A program made the position numbers and the translations under genes. The notes under the pieces were generated by a model. The model did not search any database. It saw only the letters and a list, made by a program, of their open reading frames with translations, and was not told the DNA's origin. Positions 23,449 to 32,835 of a stretch of 64,000 nucleotides of DNA are shown here, in pieces. The stretch's first letter is position 1. Every line of letters begins with the position of its first letter. Origin of the DNA: Bacteroidales bacterium (GTDB taxonomy: Bacteria; Bacteroidota; Bacteroidia; Bacteroidales; UBA932); assembly GCA_017439305.1 (NCBI GenBank), contig JAFSJK010000068.1:1-64000 (forward strand). Reading direction: 5' to 3'.

Positions 23449-25776
23449 TTATAGGACATTGACAATCAATTGTTTGCCGGTGTAATGTACCGTTATCGGG
23501 GTGCGGCCGGGGGCGGTAACGGTGAAGTCGCGTTCGGAGAGCATGCCGGGGAAGGTGCCTTTGCACGGGGCGATGGTCAAGGTGGAGGCGGCATCGTCCC
23601 AGACGAGGTCGATGGTGGCGAATTCGCCCTGCTCATAGCCATAGCCGTCACCGGCATCCTCGTAGAGGGTGAAGTGGCCGTCGGCGCCGGGGAAGACCGC
23701 CAGTTCCAGGTTGTTCCAGGGCTTTTCCGAGGTATACTGCACGTCGGGTCCATACGGAAGGATGGCACCGGCGCGGACGAAGACCGGTATTTCCGAAATG
23801 CCGTAGGTGCGGGTGAATTCCTGTCCTCCGGCAAGCCGTTCGCCCGTATGGAAGTCATACCAGTCGGTACCGGCGGGGAGATAGGTCGCAAACCCGGCGG
23901 AGGTCTGGCCGGTGAGCGCCGACTTGCCGTCGGTCAGGACCGGCTCCGTGACCGGATGGACCAGGAGGGACGGTCCGAACAGATATTCGTCGCTGAGTGC
24001 CAAGGCTTTACGGTCTTTTGCAAAATCCATCACCAGCGGACGCATGATCATTCCGTCTTCCTGGACGGTCGCACCGGCGAGGGAGTAGATGTAGGGCATC
24101 AGCTTGTAGCGAAGCTGGATGGCACGGAGCTGTTCGTCGAAAGGCCATTCCCCGGGATCTCCGAAACGGTAGATTTCCGTCGTGAGCGGCCCCGAGGTAT
24201 GATTGCGCATTACAGGGACGAAGACGCTCCATTGCATCCAGCGCACCTGGAGTTCCTGCAGGGCGGGATTCCGGGGATCGCCGTACTGTCCGTTGAAGAA
24301 CCCGCCGATGTCGGTATTCCAGTAAGGGATACCGCAGATTGTGTAGTCCAGGCCGGACGGAATCTGGGCACGGAGCACCTCCCAGCGAGACTGAACGTCG
24401 CCGCTCCAGCTGAAGGTGGCATACCGCTGGATGCCGAAAGCGGCGCTGCGGGTCATCTGCACGGCCCGCTTCGCATAGCCTTGAGCGCGATAGTTATTGT
24501 AAATACCCTCATTCGTTATGATCGGGAAAGCGTTTTTCACGCTCCGCCAAGTACCGTCCGCCGTCCGGTAATCCCAGTCCGCTTCCGTCTCGTCGAAATG
24601 GTCCGGCTCGGTGGAATCGCTCCACAGGGCGTCTACGCCCTGCTCCACCAGGCCCTGCAGATACTTCCAGTAGATTTCGCGGGCCTGCTCGTTGAACGGA
24701 TCATACACTTTCACCCCGCCCGTGAGCGGCCAGGTCTTGAACGGCAAGAGGGCGCCGATGGCTTCCAATTCCTTGTACTGCGGGGTATCCGGGCCGAAGT
24801 CCGGCCAGATGGAGATGGCCAGGTGCGCATTGCTGGCGTGCACGTTTGCGATCATCGTATCAGCCCGCTCGTACAGCGGATTGTCGAACCGCATCGAGTT
24901 CCAGTTCTCGTTCGGGCCCCAGTACTGCCAGTCCTGGACGATGCAGTCCAGCGGGATGCCCATTTCCCGATGCGTCCGGAGCGCCTCGCACAGCTCTTCC
25001 GTGCTGTGATACCGCTCCCGGCACTGCCAATAACCGTGGACCCAGAGCGGAAACATCGTCGCCTTGCCGCCGAGCTTCCGCTCGGCCGCCATCAAGCCGT
25101 CCATGCTGCCGCCGTCATACAGGAAATACAGGTCCGTACAGTCTGCCACCTCGCTGCTGAACACCGTCTCCTCGCCGGGCTTATCCAAGAAATCGCTCAT
25201 CCCGGGATTGTCCCAATACACGCCATAACCCTTCTCGGAGCAGAAGAAAGGAATGTAGATGAACATGTTATGATTCCACAGATGGATTGACTTGCCCCGG
25301 AGGCTCAGGTCCGGATCCTGCCGCTGTCCCAGGCCGTAAAGGAATTCTTCCGCTTCCGGTTTCCAGGCCTGGGCCACCCGGTACCGGCCCGCGTCCGGAT
25401 CGTCGGCCGGCCGCGCCTCGAAAGTGGTTCCCGTCTCCTGGAGCAGCACCTTGCCCGTAACGGCATCACAGAATGTCACATCGCCCGTTGCCTTGTCAAT
25501 GGAAACCGCCATCTTCTCTGTCTTCAAAACCACTGCTTCAGCCGTCTCCGACCGCTGGACGCGCGTAGCCTGCGGCTCCAGCACGACGGAATAACTTTCC
25601 TTGCCGGAAGCGCCCGCGCCACCGGCCGGATACTTCACCACCCGGACCACGTCCGGGGCATAAACGGTTACTTCACACGTAATCTGGTCAGTGTCCACGG
25701 TCTCACGGACCACCTTCGGCCCTGCGCACGCGGCAAGCAGGCAGAGAGCCGGAATCAAAAACAGGATCTTTTTCAT
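23449..25776 (-). CDS. GH31-family alpha-glucosidase/alpha-xylosidase, lipoprotein
   Basis: The start at 25776 gives 775 residues and a lipoprotein signal (LIPALCLLAAC); an upstream extension of 30 codons is not credible. The GH31 nucleophile motif ALWSDSTEPDHF places the nucleophile Asp at 387, and FSWSGDVQSRW gives the acid/base Asp at 460. The N-terminal beta-sandwich and a C-terminal DUF5110-like segment (YEDAGDGYGYEQGEF) are present, as in full-length members. Members remove alpha-linked glucose or xylose from non-reducing ends. Next to a starch locus alpha-glucosidase is the simplest reading, but the long form also fits alpha-xylosidase. It is divergent from the DMT transporter. Confidence 0.9.
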   Translation of the reverse strand: MKKILFLIPALCLLAACAGPKVVRETVDTDQITCEVTVYAPDVVRVVKYPAGGAGASGKESYSVVLEPQATRVQRSETAEAVVLKTEKMAVSIDKATGDVTFCDAVTGKVLLQETGTTFEARPADDPDAGRYRVAQAWKPEAEEFLYGLGQRQDPDLSLRGKSIHLWNHNMFIYIPFFCSEKGYGVYWDNPGMSDFLDKPGEETVFSSEVADCTDLYFLYDGGSMDGLMAAERKLGGKATMFPLWVHGYWQCRERYHSTEELCEALRTHREMGIPLDCIVQDWQYWGPNENWNSMRFDNPLYERADTMIANVHASNAHLAISIWPDFGPDTPQYKELEAIGALLPFKTWPLTGGVKVYDPFNEQAREIYWKYLQGLVEQGVDALWSDSTEPDHFDETEADWDYRTADGTWRSVKNAFPIITNEGIYNNYRAQGYAKRAVQMTRSAAFGIQRYATFSWSGDVQSRWEVLRAQIPSGLDYTICGIPYWNTDIGGFFNGQYGDPRNPALQELQVRWMQWSVFVPVMRNHTSGPLTTEIYRFGDPGEWPFDEQLRAIQLRYKLMPYIYSLAGATVQEDGMIMRPLVMDFAKDRKALALSDEYLFGPSLLVHPVTEPVLTDGKSALTGQTSAGFATYLPAGTDWYDFHTGERLAGGQEFTRTYGISEIPVFVRAGAILPYGPDVQYTSEKPWNNLELAVFPGADGHFTLYEDAGDGYGYEQGEFATIDLVWDDAASTLTIAPCKGTFPGMLSERDFTVTAPGRTPITVHYTGKQLIVNVL

Positions 25777-25826
25777 GACAAGTCGGGATTGGTCTCCCAA
25801 AGATAAGGATTCTCCCCTGAATTTCG

Positions 25827-25834
25827 TATCTTTG
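25827..25834 (+). promoter_or_regulatory. -7 box of the DMT transporter gene
   Basis: TATCTTTG matches TAnnTTTG and ends only nine bases before ATG, so the leader would be a few bases long. No TTTG -33 box is seen. Confidence 0.45.
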
Positions 25835-25843
25835 CGCCCGATT

Positions 25844-26710
25844 ATGTGGTGGCTCCTCGCTTTCATTTCCGCAGCCTTGCTGGGCTGCTATGATTCCTGC
25901 AAGAAAATCTCCTTGAAGGACAATGCCGTCATTCCGGTCCTGCTGCTGAACACCGTCTTCTCCGCCCTGATCTTCTCGCCCGGACTTTTCACCACCGGAT
26001 TCGGTGGCTGGGAGGTGCAGAAATACATTCTCCTCAAGAGCGCCCTGGTCCTTTCCTCCTGGATGGCCGGCTATTACGCCATGAAGCATCTGCCCCTGAC
26101 CATCGTGGGACCGGTCAATGCCACCCGCCCGGTACTGGTGCTCCTCGGGGCCATCTTCCTGTTCGGGGAACGGCTCAACCTGCTGCAGTGGATCGGTGTC
26201 GGCCTCGCTATCATCGCGTATCTGCTTCTTCGAATATCCGGAAAGAAAGAGGGTATCGGAATCGGTGACAAATGGATCGTGTGCCTGATTCTCGCCGTCA
26301 TCCTCGGAGCGGCCAGCGGCTTGTACGACAAATATCTGATGTCACCCCAGTATCTGGGCCTGAACCGGATGCAGGTTCTCAGCTGGTATACCCTGTACCA
26401 GGCCGGGATGATGGCCATCGTGACGGCCTTTCTCTGGTATCCCGTCCGGAAAAAGACGACTCGATTCCATTGGAACCGGACCATCCCGCTCATCAGCATC
26501 TTCCTGTGCGGGGCCGACTATGTCTACATGCAGGCCCTCTCCCAGCCCGACGCCCTCATCGCCGTCGTGTCCATGATCCGTCGCGGCAGCGTCCTCGTCA
26601 GCTTTGCCATCGGCGCCCTTTTCCTGCGGGAAAAGAACCTCAAGGCCAAGGCTTGGGACCTCGGGCTCCTGCTGCTCAGCATGGTGTTCCTGTACTTCGG
26701 TTCGCGATAG
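25844..26710 (+). CDS. DMT-superfamily (EamA-like) inner-membrane transporter
   Basis: The start MWWLLAFISAALLGCYDSCK at 25844 gives 288 residues with ten predicted membrane helices in two EamA-type halves. Characteristic pieces are NATRPVLVLLGAIFLFGERL at the end of the first half and MIRRGSVLVSFAIGALFLRE in the second. The frame extends 51 codons upstream into the divergent GH31 gene, which is not credible. It is the only plus-strand gene between 17.3 and 57.5 kb. Substrate unknown; it need not belong to the starch system. Its stop lies six bases from that of the convergent GH13 fusion gene. Confidence 0.8.
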   Translation: MWWLLAFISAALLGCYDSCKKISLKDNAVIPVLLLNTVFSALIFSPGLFTTGFGGWEVQKYILLKSALVLSSWMAGYYAMKHLPLTIVGPVNATRPVLVLLGAIFLFGERLNLLQWIGVGLAIIAYLLLRISGKKEGIGIGDKWIVCLILAVILGAASGLYDKYLMSPQYLGLNRMQVLSWYTLYQAGMMAIVTAFLWYPVRKKTTRFHWNRTIPLISIFLCGADYVYMQALSQPDALIAVVSMIRRGSVLVSFAIGALFLREKNLKAKAWDLGLLLLSMVFLYFGSR

Positions 26711-26716
26711 GGACGA

Positions 26717-29700
26717 TTACCGCTCTACCACCGGAAAAACGGTGAGGCGGAGGGTTGTGCTGCCGTAAGGGACCAGATCGATGTACTCCACGGGGCCTTC
26801 GGCTTCTACCGTCCCGGGCAGGGCGGGAGTATACCGGTCCTCCTGCAGGGTCCATCCGCGGACACCCCGGACGGGAACCCGGATCCGCAGGGGGACGGAT
26901 TCCGGATCGAACGGGAATCCTCCGTGACCTGTTTTTTTCACTTGCAGCCCTTCCAGTCCGCTCCGGACCAGCGCGTAATTCCATCTTCCGGCCGGCGTCA
27001 TGCTCCAGCTCTTGAATTCCGGGTTCGCCGAAACCTTTCCGGCCAGATTGCCGTAAACCTTCGGATCCTCCTCGACCTTCGCAGGAACGGGGAAGGCGTA
27101 AACGACCGGTCCGCGGACGACGGATGCACCGGACACGGGATTGTCGACGACCTCCATCGTCATCGGCAGGTCCAGGGTCAGCACCTCGCCGGTCTTCCAG
27201 GTCTTGTCGACCGTCTTGAATCCCGGCTCCCCCGCCTTGCACCAACCGGGAATCCGGTAGGTGAAGTCCATCCAGACGGGCTTGTCGATCACCTCGCCGC
27301 CCTGCAGGAACGTAAAGGTAAACCGGACCTGCTCCTCGAACGGATAGCCGGTCTCTTCCTGGATCCGCACCGTAATCCCCTCTCCCAGATCATATTCCAC
27401 GGAAGACGGACCATACAGGGTGGCCACCGGGTGCCCCTTCCGGTCACGCAGCCACATCCGGGCCACGTAATTCGGGAGGAAACGGTGCACGTTGCCGATG
27501 CAGCATTCCGTCTCGTGGATGGGCCGGTAGGCCATCCAGGTCAGGCCGTGCTTGAAGCGGTTATGGTTGGAATCTCCGGTGGCAATGACCTGGTTCGGGC
27601 AGGAAAAATACTGCATCGACCTGAAGTCCTTGGTGATGGAACCCAATCCCCCGTTGAAGATACCTTTCTCAATCCGGTCCGCCCATTGTCCGTCGCCGGT
27701 GACCATCAGGTAATACCCCATCGTCCAGGTGTAATCGGAGACGTCACAGGTCTCGTGGCTGGCCAGCGGGTCATTCCCGGCAAGGGCTTCGGTGGAGGAA
27801 TTGATGCCGTCGATCAGCATGTTAGGCCCTTCCATCTTCCGCTCCGCGTGCAGCGCAGCCTCGAGGTACTTCCGTTCTCCGGTGTAGGAATAGAGGAGCA
27901 GCGGGACCTTGAGCAGCTCGTTCATCGTCACCCCGTGCATATGGAACTCACTGTCGTCCAAGGCATTGGCCTGGGTGAGTTCAGAGGCTCCCTCCTCCCA
28001 GGACGCAACGGCCCGGTCCAGCAGGGCACGGTTGCCGGTAAGGGCATATGTCCACAACATCCCTTCCACGTTCACGACGAACCGGTTCATTCCCAGTTCT
28101 TCGACCGGATAGGAGAGATAATTCTTTTCCAGGGCAGCCGGGATGCGCGGGTCGCCGGTCGCCTCGTAATAAGCCTGGACGGCCCGGAAGAAAACGGCCC
28201 ACGGCCAGGCCATCGAACCCGTTTCCGGGCCCAGCCGTCCTTCGGGACGGTCAGTGGCGGCGATGCGGTTCTCGCGTTCCCGGCGCTCCTGCATCCGGGC
28301 AGCCCGCTCGCGTGCCCGGGGATCGGCCGATACCTCGGCACTGAAATCCCGCCGCGGTTTCCCGGCTTCCCGGGCTGCCAGTTCAGCGGGGGTCAGACCG
28401 GCCTTGAAAGGGAGCGGATGGGCCAGGACATAGTCGATATTCTCCTGCCAGAGGTCCAGGAAATGCTTGTCGTCCAACAGGAAACCAAGACGGGTGAGGC
28501 CGTCCAGATAATAGGCGGTCTGCTCGAAGCGCCACCAGTCCGCCCCACGGGATTCGGAATCTCTCTCCAGTTTTCCGGCCCACAAGACCGAGTTGTACGG
28601 ATAGGCCATCGCCTCCGGATGGCCGGTAAGTCCGTCCCGCTGCCGTTCCAGCATTTCCTTCAACCATCCTTCCGGCTGGATCCTGTCGATCATTCCCTCG
28701 GAATAGACCGCATAGGGCGGCACCGGGATGGACGCGACCGGAGCCTCCTGCAATTCAAGCACATAGACGCCCCGGGGAGCGATGGAAACCTCCTTGTTCA
28801 AGTCGAGGACCTCACCAGTCACGACATCGACGCCGACCGTCCTGTTCCCGATGACCTCTGCGAAACGGGCCATATCCACCCGGCTCTCCGCATCGGAACC
28901 GTTGAGCATGACCAGAACCGTCTCCTCCCCGTCGGTGCGGGCATAGACATAGCATTTGGTCCGGTTGTCGGGGGTGTAGTGGACCAGGCGCCCTTCGGTG
29001 ACCGGTTTCGACGTCCGGCGCCAGTTCAGGAGCCGGCTTGCGAAATCCCAGCATTCATTCTGGGTGGCAGTGCGACCGGCGGCCGTGAATGCATTCGCCG
29101 GGTCCTCCGCCCAGCCACCGGGGAAATCGCCGCGGAGCTGGTCGGGACCGGCCATGGCGATTTCCGTCCCGTAGTAGATCTGGGGAATGCCGCGGGTGGT
29201 CAGAAGGAAAGCCAGGCCCTGCTTGAACTTCCAGACAGGATCGCCCGGCTGCATGAACCGGCTGATGTCGTGGTTGTCTAGGAAGGTGAGCACATGGTCC
29301 GGATCGGGAATCAGGAAATCCTGCGTGACGGTCTCATAAACCTTGAACAGGCCCGCCTCCGAGCCTTCGCTGGTATTGCTTTCCCGGAGGATTTCGCGCT
29401 GGAGGGTGAAGGTCAGGTCGAAGTCCATCACCGTCTTCAGGTGCGAGTCGGAGGGATTCATGGCCGATCCCCGCTGCCACCAGCCGGCGGCTGAATTGCG
29501 GGGATACCAGCCCTCGCCCACGATGTTGAAATCGGGGTATTCCTCCTCGATCTCCCGGCACCAGCGGACCATGAAATCGTAATCGGCATAAGGATAAGTG
29601 TCCATCCGGATCCCGTCGATGCGGGCGTACTCGATCCACCAGACGCTATTCTGTATCAAGTACTTGGCCAGATGACGGTTGCGTTGGTTCAGGTCCGGCA

Positions 29701-30652
29701 TGCCGCCTGAAAACCAACCGTCCAGGAGGACATCCTTCTCGGACTGCGGCGCATGCGGATCCATCAGCACCCACTTGTAATGGGTCGTGGTCGTCAGCCC
29801 GTCGTTTCCGCGCGGTCCCCGGTGGAATCCTCCCTCCTGCGGCCCTTGCCGCTGCCGTTCCGACAGTTTCTTCGCATACGCGTCCTGATTGAACCAGTCG
29901 TCGTCCGGAATATCCCCGATCCACCAGTGGGAACTCCCGGAATGGTTGAAGATCATGTCCATCACAACCTTGATGTTCCGCCCGTGAGCGGCGTCGACCA
30001 GGCCGCAGTATTCCTCGTTGGAGCCGAGCCGCGGATCGATCAGATAAAAGTCCGAAATCGCATAGCCGTGCGAAGCATTGCTCCGGTTGTACTGGACCGG
30101 ATTGAGCCAGATGGCCGTCACCCCGAGCGAGTCGATATAACCCAGCCGGTCCCGGATGCCCTGCAGGTCGCCGCCGTGATGGCCACCGCCGTTTTTCCGG
30201 TCGGCCTTGAACTGCTCCCAGTCGTCATTGGCAGGGTTTCCATTGGCGAAACGGTCCGGCATGATCAGGTACAGCACGTCCCGGGTGGAAAACCCTTGCG
30301 CCCCCGTCTTCGTATTCCGCGGACGGAGCTCGAACGTCTTTTCGGTGACCTCACGGCCTTCCTGGAACCGGAAAGTCATCGTTCCGGGACGGGCCTTTTC
30401 CGTAATGTCCAGATAGACAATCAGGTAATTGGGGTTTTTGACCTTGGCGACCTCTTTGACCCTGACGCCCGGATAGGATTTGAGGGAAAACTCCGCGGAC
30501 GCGATATCCTTGCCGTAGAACATCACCTGGAGTTCCCGGTTCTTTATCCCGGTATACCAAAAAGGCGGATCCATCCGCTGGACGTCCGCAGCATGCATAC
30601 CCGTCGCGAGCAACAGGGCGACGAGGAAGAAAAAGAGTCTATGTGTATTCAT
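26717..30652 (-). CDS. GH13 amylase fused to a GH127-like (DUF1680) domain
   Basis: The 1311-residue exported protein has a signal peptide (LFFFLVALLLATGMHA) and an N-terminal beta-sandwich to about residue 125. A GH13 barrel follows, with the catalytic triad D351 (IDGIRMDTYPY), E380 (NIVGEGWY) and D462 (FLDNHDISRF), and a C-terminal sandwich to about 635. A proline-rich linker (about 635-655) leads into a DUF1680/GH127-type (alpha/alpha)6 domain. This keeps the zinc and nucleophile pattern: E967 and C969 in SHETCDV, and C1050 and C1051 in TECCIGN. GH13 cuts alpha-glucans; characterised GH127 enzymes remove beta-L-arabinofuranose through a cysteine nucleophile. Both halves look intact and in one frame. 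It follows GH97 by 12 bases. Confidence 0.85.
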   Translation of the reverse strand: MNTHRLFFFLVALLLATGMHAADVQRMDPPFWYTGIKNRELQVMFYGKDIASAEFSLKSYPGVRVKEVAKVKNPNYLIVYLDITEKARPGTMTFRFQEGREVTEKTFELRPRNTKTGAQGFSTRDVLYLIMPDRFANGNPANDDWEQFKADRKNGGGHHGGDLQGIRDRLGYIDSLGVTAIWLNPVQYNRSNASHGYAISDFYLIDPRLGSNEEYCGLVDAAHGRNIKVVMDMIFNHSGSSHWWIGDIPDDDWFNQDAYAKKLSERQRQGPQEGGFHRGPRGNDGLTTTTHYKWVLMDPHAPQSEKDVLLDGWFSGGMPDLNQRNRHLAKYLIQNSVWWIEYARIDGIRMDTYPYADYDFMVRWCREIEEEYPDFNIVGEGWYPRNSAAGWWQRGSAMNPSDSHLKTVMDFDLTFTLQREILRESNTSEGSEAGLFKVYETVTQDFLIPDPDHVLTFLDNHDISRFMQPGDPVWKFKQGLAFLLTTRGIPQIYYGTEIAMAGPDQLRGDFPGGWAEDPANAFTAAGRTATQNECWDFASRLLNWRRTSKPVTEGRLVHYTPDNRTKCYVYARTDGEETVLVMLNGSDAESRVDMARFAEVIGNRTVGVDVVTGEVLDLNKEVSIAPRGVYVLELQEAPVASIPVPPYAVYSEGMIDRIQPEGWLKEMLERQRDGLTGHPEAMAYPYNSVLWAGKLERDSESRGADWWRFEQTAYYLDGLTRLGFLLDDKHFLDLWQENIDYVLAHPLPFKAGLTPAELAAREAGKPRRDFSAEVSADPRARERAARMQERRERENRIAATDRPEGRLGPETGSMAWPWAVFFRAVQAYYEATGDPRIPAALEKNYLSYPVEELGMNRFVVNVEGMLWTYALTGNRALLDRAVASWEEGASELTQANALDDSEFHMHGVTMNELLKVPLLLYSYTGERKYLEAALHAERKMEGPNMLIDGINSSTEALAGNDPLASHETCDVSDYTWTMGYYLMVTGDGQWADRIEKGIFNGGLGSITKDFRSMQYFSCPNQVIATGDSNHNRFKHGLTWMAYRPIHETECCIGNVHRFLPNYVARMWLRDRKGHPVATLYGPSSVEYDLGEGITVRIQEETGYPFEEQVRFTFTFLQGGEVIDKPVWMDFTYRIPGWCKAGEPGFKTVDKTWKTGEVLTLDLPMTMEVVDNPVSGASVVRGPVVYAFPVPAKVEEDPKVYGNLAGKVSANPEFKSWSMTPAGRWNYALVRSGLEGLQVKKTGHGGFPFDPESVPLRIRVPVRGVRGWTLQEDRYTPALPGTVEAEGPVEYIDLVPYGSTTLRLTVFPVVER

Positions 30653-30664
30653 ATGGAAAATCTC

Positions 30665-32710
30665 CTATTCCGGCAGGAAAGTCACGGCAGCGCCGCCGCC
30701 GGGAGCGAGACGGAGGGTGACGGTGTCGGTCGAAGTAACGGTGGATGAAGTAATTTCGTAGGCGGTCGGATTCGATTCCCAATGCGCATCGGGAGCATCG
30801 CCGTACACCGTCATGGTGTACTTGATGCCCGGGCGGAGGAAGCCGAGCGGCTGCTCCACCGTGCGGCCGGTCTCGTCGGTCGTGGCGCCCAGGAAGAAGC
30901 GGTCACCGGCACGTCGCACGATGCTGATCCACTCGCCCACTTCGCCCTGAAGGGCCTCGGAAGCGTCACAGTCGGCGTCGAAATCGCGGAAGAACTGGAA
31001 AGCGGGATGGCCTTCATAGTTTTCCAGCAGGTCACAGGCCATCTGCATCGGCGAATAGAGTACCACCCAGTTCGCCATCTGCTTCGCCAGGGTAGTATGC
31101 TCGCTGCATTCGGAACTCGGCCGGCCCCAGGTACGGAGCTGCGGTTTGCCCTGGACCGATTCATACTTGATATCAAAAACTCCCGGTGTATAATCCACGG
31201 GACCGCCCAGGAGACGGGTATACGGCAGGATCACCGTATGGGACGGCGGATTGCCGGGCCCCCAGCCGTTGTACTCCATGCCACGGACGCATTCACGGGT
31301 CATGAAATTGGGCCAGGTACGGCGCAAGCCCGTCGCCTTGATGACTTCGTGGCCGTCCACCATGATCTGCCGTTCGGCGGCCTCCTCGACCACTTTCTGG
31401 AAATGCCGGACGCCGGTCTGGCTGTGCCGCGGGGCACCGCCGTTCAAGCCTCCGCCGGCATAACCGGTCTTCATCGCATGGATGCCCAGCGAGGCATCCC
31501 AGTCCAACGCACGCTCCAACTGCTCCTCGAACCGGAGGTAATTGCCGCCAGTCTCGTTGTGGGTGATCAGGCAGATCCCCTTTTCCCGCGCGTAAGCCGC
31601 CACTTTCTCCACGTCAAAATCCAGTGCAGGGCGGGTGAAATCGAAGTCCGGGAGGGCATCGGAGCCCCGCCAGGAATCGTTCCAACCCTCGAACAGGACG
31701 CCCTGGATGTTGTTGTCGGCGGCAAAGTCGATATACCGGAGCGCCTGCTCTGTCGTCGAGCCGTGTCCTTCTCCGCCCCAGGATTCGATGCCCAGGTGCA
31801 GGCTCCACCACACCCCGATGTACTTCATCGGCCTGATCCAGGAAACATCCGCCAGGGCGCAAGGCTCGTTCAGGTTCAGGATCAGGGAGGAATTGACGAG
31901 ACCTACGGCGGACCGGGCGACCTGGACGGTACGCCAAGGGGTCCGGAAGGAGCCGGAGACCACGGCCGCGACTTCCTCGGCCGGAGCCGGAGCGGACGAA
32001 GCAGCCGGACCGCGCCGTCCGCGGCGGACCTGCTTCAGCGGAGCCAAGGCGGAACGGAAGGTAAGGCTGTCCTCGCGCCGCAGTACCATTTCAGGGAAAT
32101 CGACCAAGGCGGCCTCGTGAACGGCGGCATACAGCCCGTCGGAGAATTTCAGCGTAAGCGGCGTATTTGCATCCCGGAGTTCCGAGAGCGGCATCTTGCG
32201 ATACAGGTGCTCGTAGGAATTGAAGTCGCCGGGGATGGACCACGACTCGGCATCGGCGGAAAAGGCGAACTGCGTCCGCTCCCCACGGATCCTGAGCGTG
32301 TCGGGGCCGGGAACGGTATAGGCATACCGGAAACCGAAGCCGTCATCGAATACCCGGAAAACGACCTCCAGGTCCACGTCGGCATCATTCTTCAGCCGGA
32401 GGGAGAGCTCCCGGTGGCTGTCTTCCACTTCCTTGTTCTCACCCCAGGGCTGACGCCAGGTCTCCCGGTGATTCCGGACTACGGAAGAGATCAGGAAAAA
32501 GCCCCGGTCCAGATTCGCATCCCCGGAAACCAATCCCATTTCGGACGGCACCAGGAACGGCTGTCCATCCACTTCCACGCGGTAGGTCGGAACGCCCGAG
32601 GAAGAGAGGTCGAACCGCACGGAAATACGGCCATCCGGCGAAAGGACGGTGGTTTTCGGGGAACAGGCCGCGAGAAGGATCGCCACGGCCGCGAGAACGG
32701 TCTTTTTCAT
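30665..32710 (-). CDS. susB: GH97 alpha-glucosidase, SusB-like
   Basis: The start at 32710 gives 681 residues with a lipoprotein-type signal (LAAVAILLAACSPK). The glutamates of inverting GH97 enzymes are found at E386 (HNETGGN), E455 (GHEVIKATG) and E479 (RGMEYNGW). Their spacing, 69 and 24, equals that of SusB E439, E508 and E532, so this is the inverting alpha-glucosidase subtype rather than the retaining one. It hydrolyses malto-oligosaccharide ends in the periplasm. A strong hairpin precedes the gene; the GH13/GH127 fusion follows closely. Confidence 0.92.
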   Translation of the reverse strand: MKKTVLAAVAILLAACSPKTTVLSPDGRISVRFDLSSSGVPTYRVEVDGQPFLVPSEMGLVSGDANLDRGFFLISSVVRNHRETWRQPWGENKEVEDSHRELSLRLKNDADVDLEVVFRVFDDGFGFRYAYTVPGPDTLRIRGERTQFAFSADAESWSIPGDFNSYEHLYRKMPLSELRDANTPLTLKFSDGLYAAVHEAALVDFPEMVLRREDSLTFRSALAPLKQVRRGRRGPAASSAPAPAEEVAAVVSGSFRTPWRTVQVARSAVGLVNSSLILNLNEPCALADVSWIRPMKYIGVWWSLHLGIESWGGEGHGSTTEQALRYIDFAADNNIQGVLFEGWNDSWRGSDALPDFDFTRPALDFDVEKVAAYAREKGICLITHNETGGNYLRFEEQLERALDWDASLGIHAMKTGYAGGGLNGGAPRHSQTGVRHFQKVVEEAAERQIMVDGHEVIKATGLRRTWPNFMTRECVRGMEYNGWGPGNPPSHTVILPYTRLLGGPVDYTPGVFDIKYESVQGKPQLRTWGRPSSECSEHTTLAKQMANWVVLYSPMQMACDLLENYEGHPAFQFFRDFDADCDASEALQGEVGEWISIVRRAGDRFFLGATTDETGRTVEQPLGFLRPGIKYTMTVYGDAPDAHWESNPTAYEITSSTVTSTDTVTLRLAPGGGAAVTFLPE

Positions 32711-32728
32711 GCGGAATCTTTTGTTTGC

Positions 32729-32758
32729 GGTCCGGGGCCCGGCCAAAGGCCCCGGACC
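32729..32758 (-). repeat. GC-rich intercistronic hairpin before susB
   Basis: GGTCCGGGGCC and GGCCCCGGACC are an exact 11-bp inverted repeat around an 8-base loop. It lies in the 125-base gap between the SusA-like gene and susB. No U-run follows. It belongs to the same type as the hairpins at 36151 and 47856, though its sequence differs. Nothing else is evident in the gap. Confidence 0.7.
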
Positions 32759-32835
32759 TGTCCTCACCCATAAACTAACTACACTCTAAGGAAAGGACGA
32801 GTTTCAACTATATCAACCAAACAAACCAAAAAATG

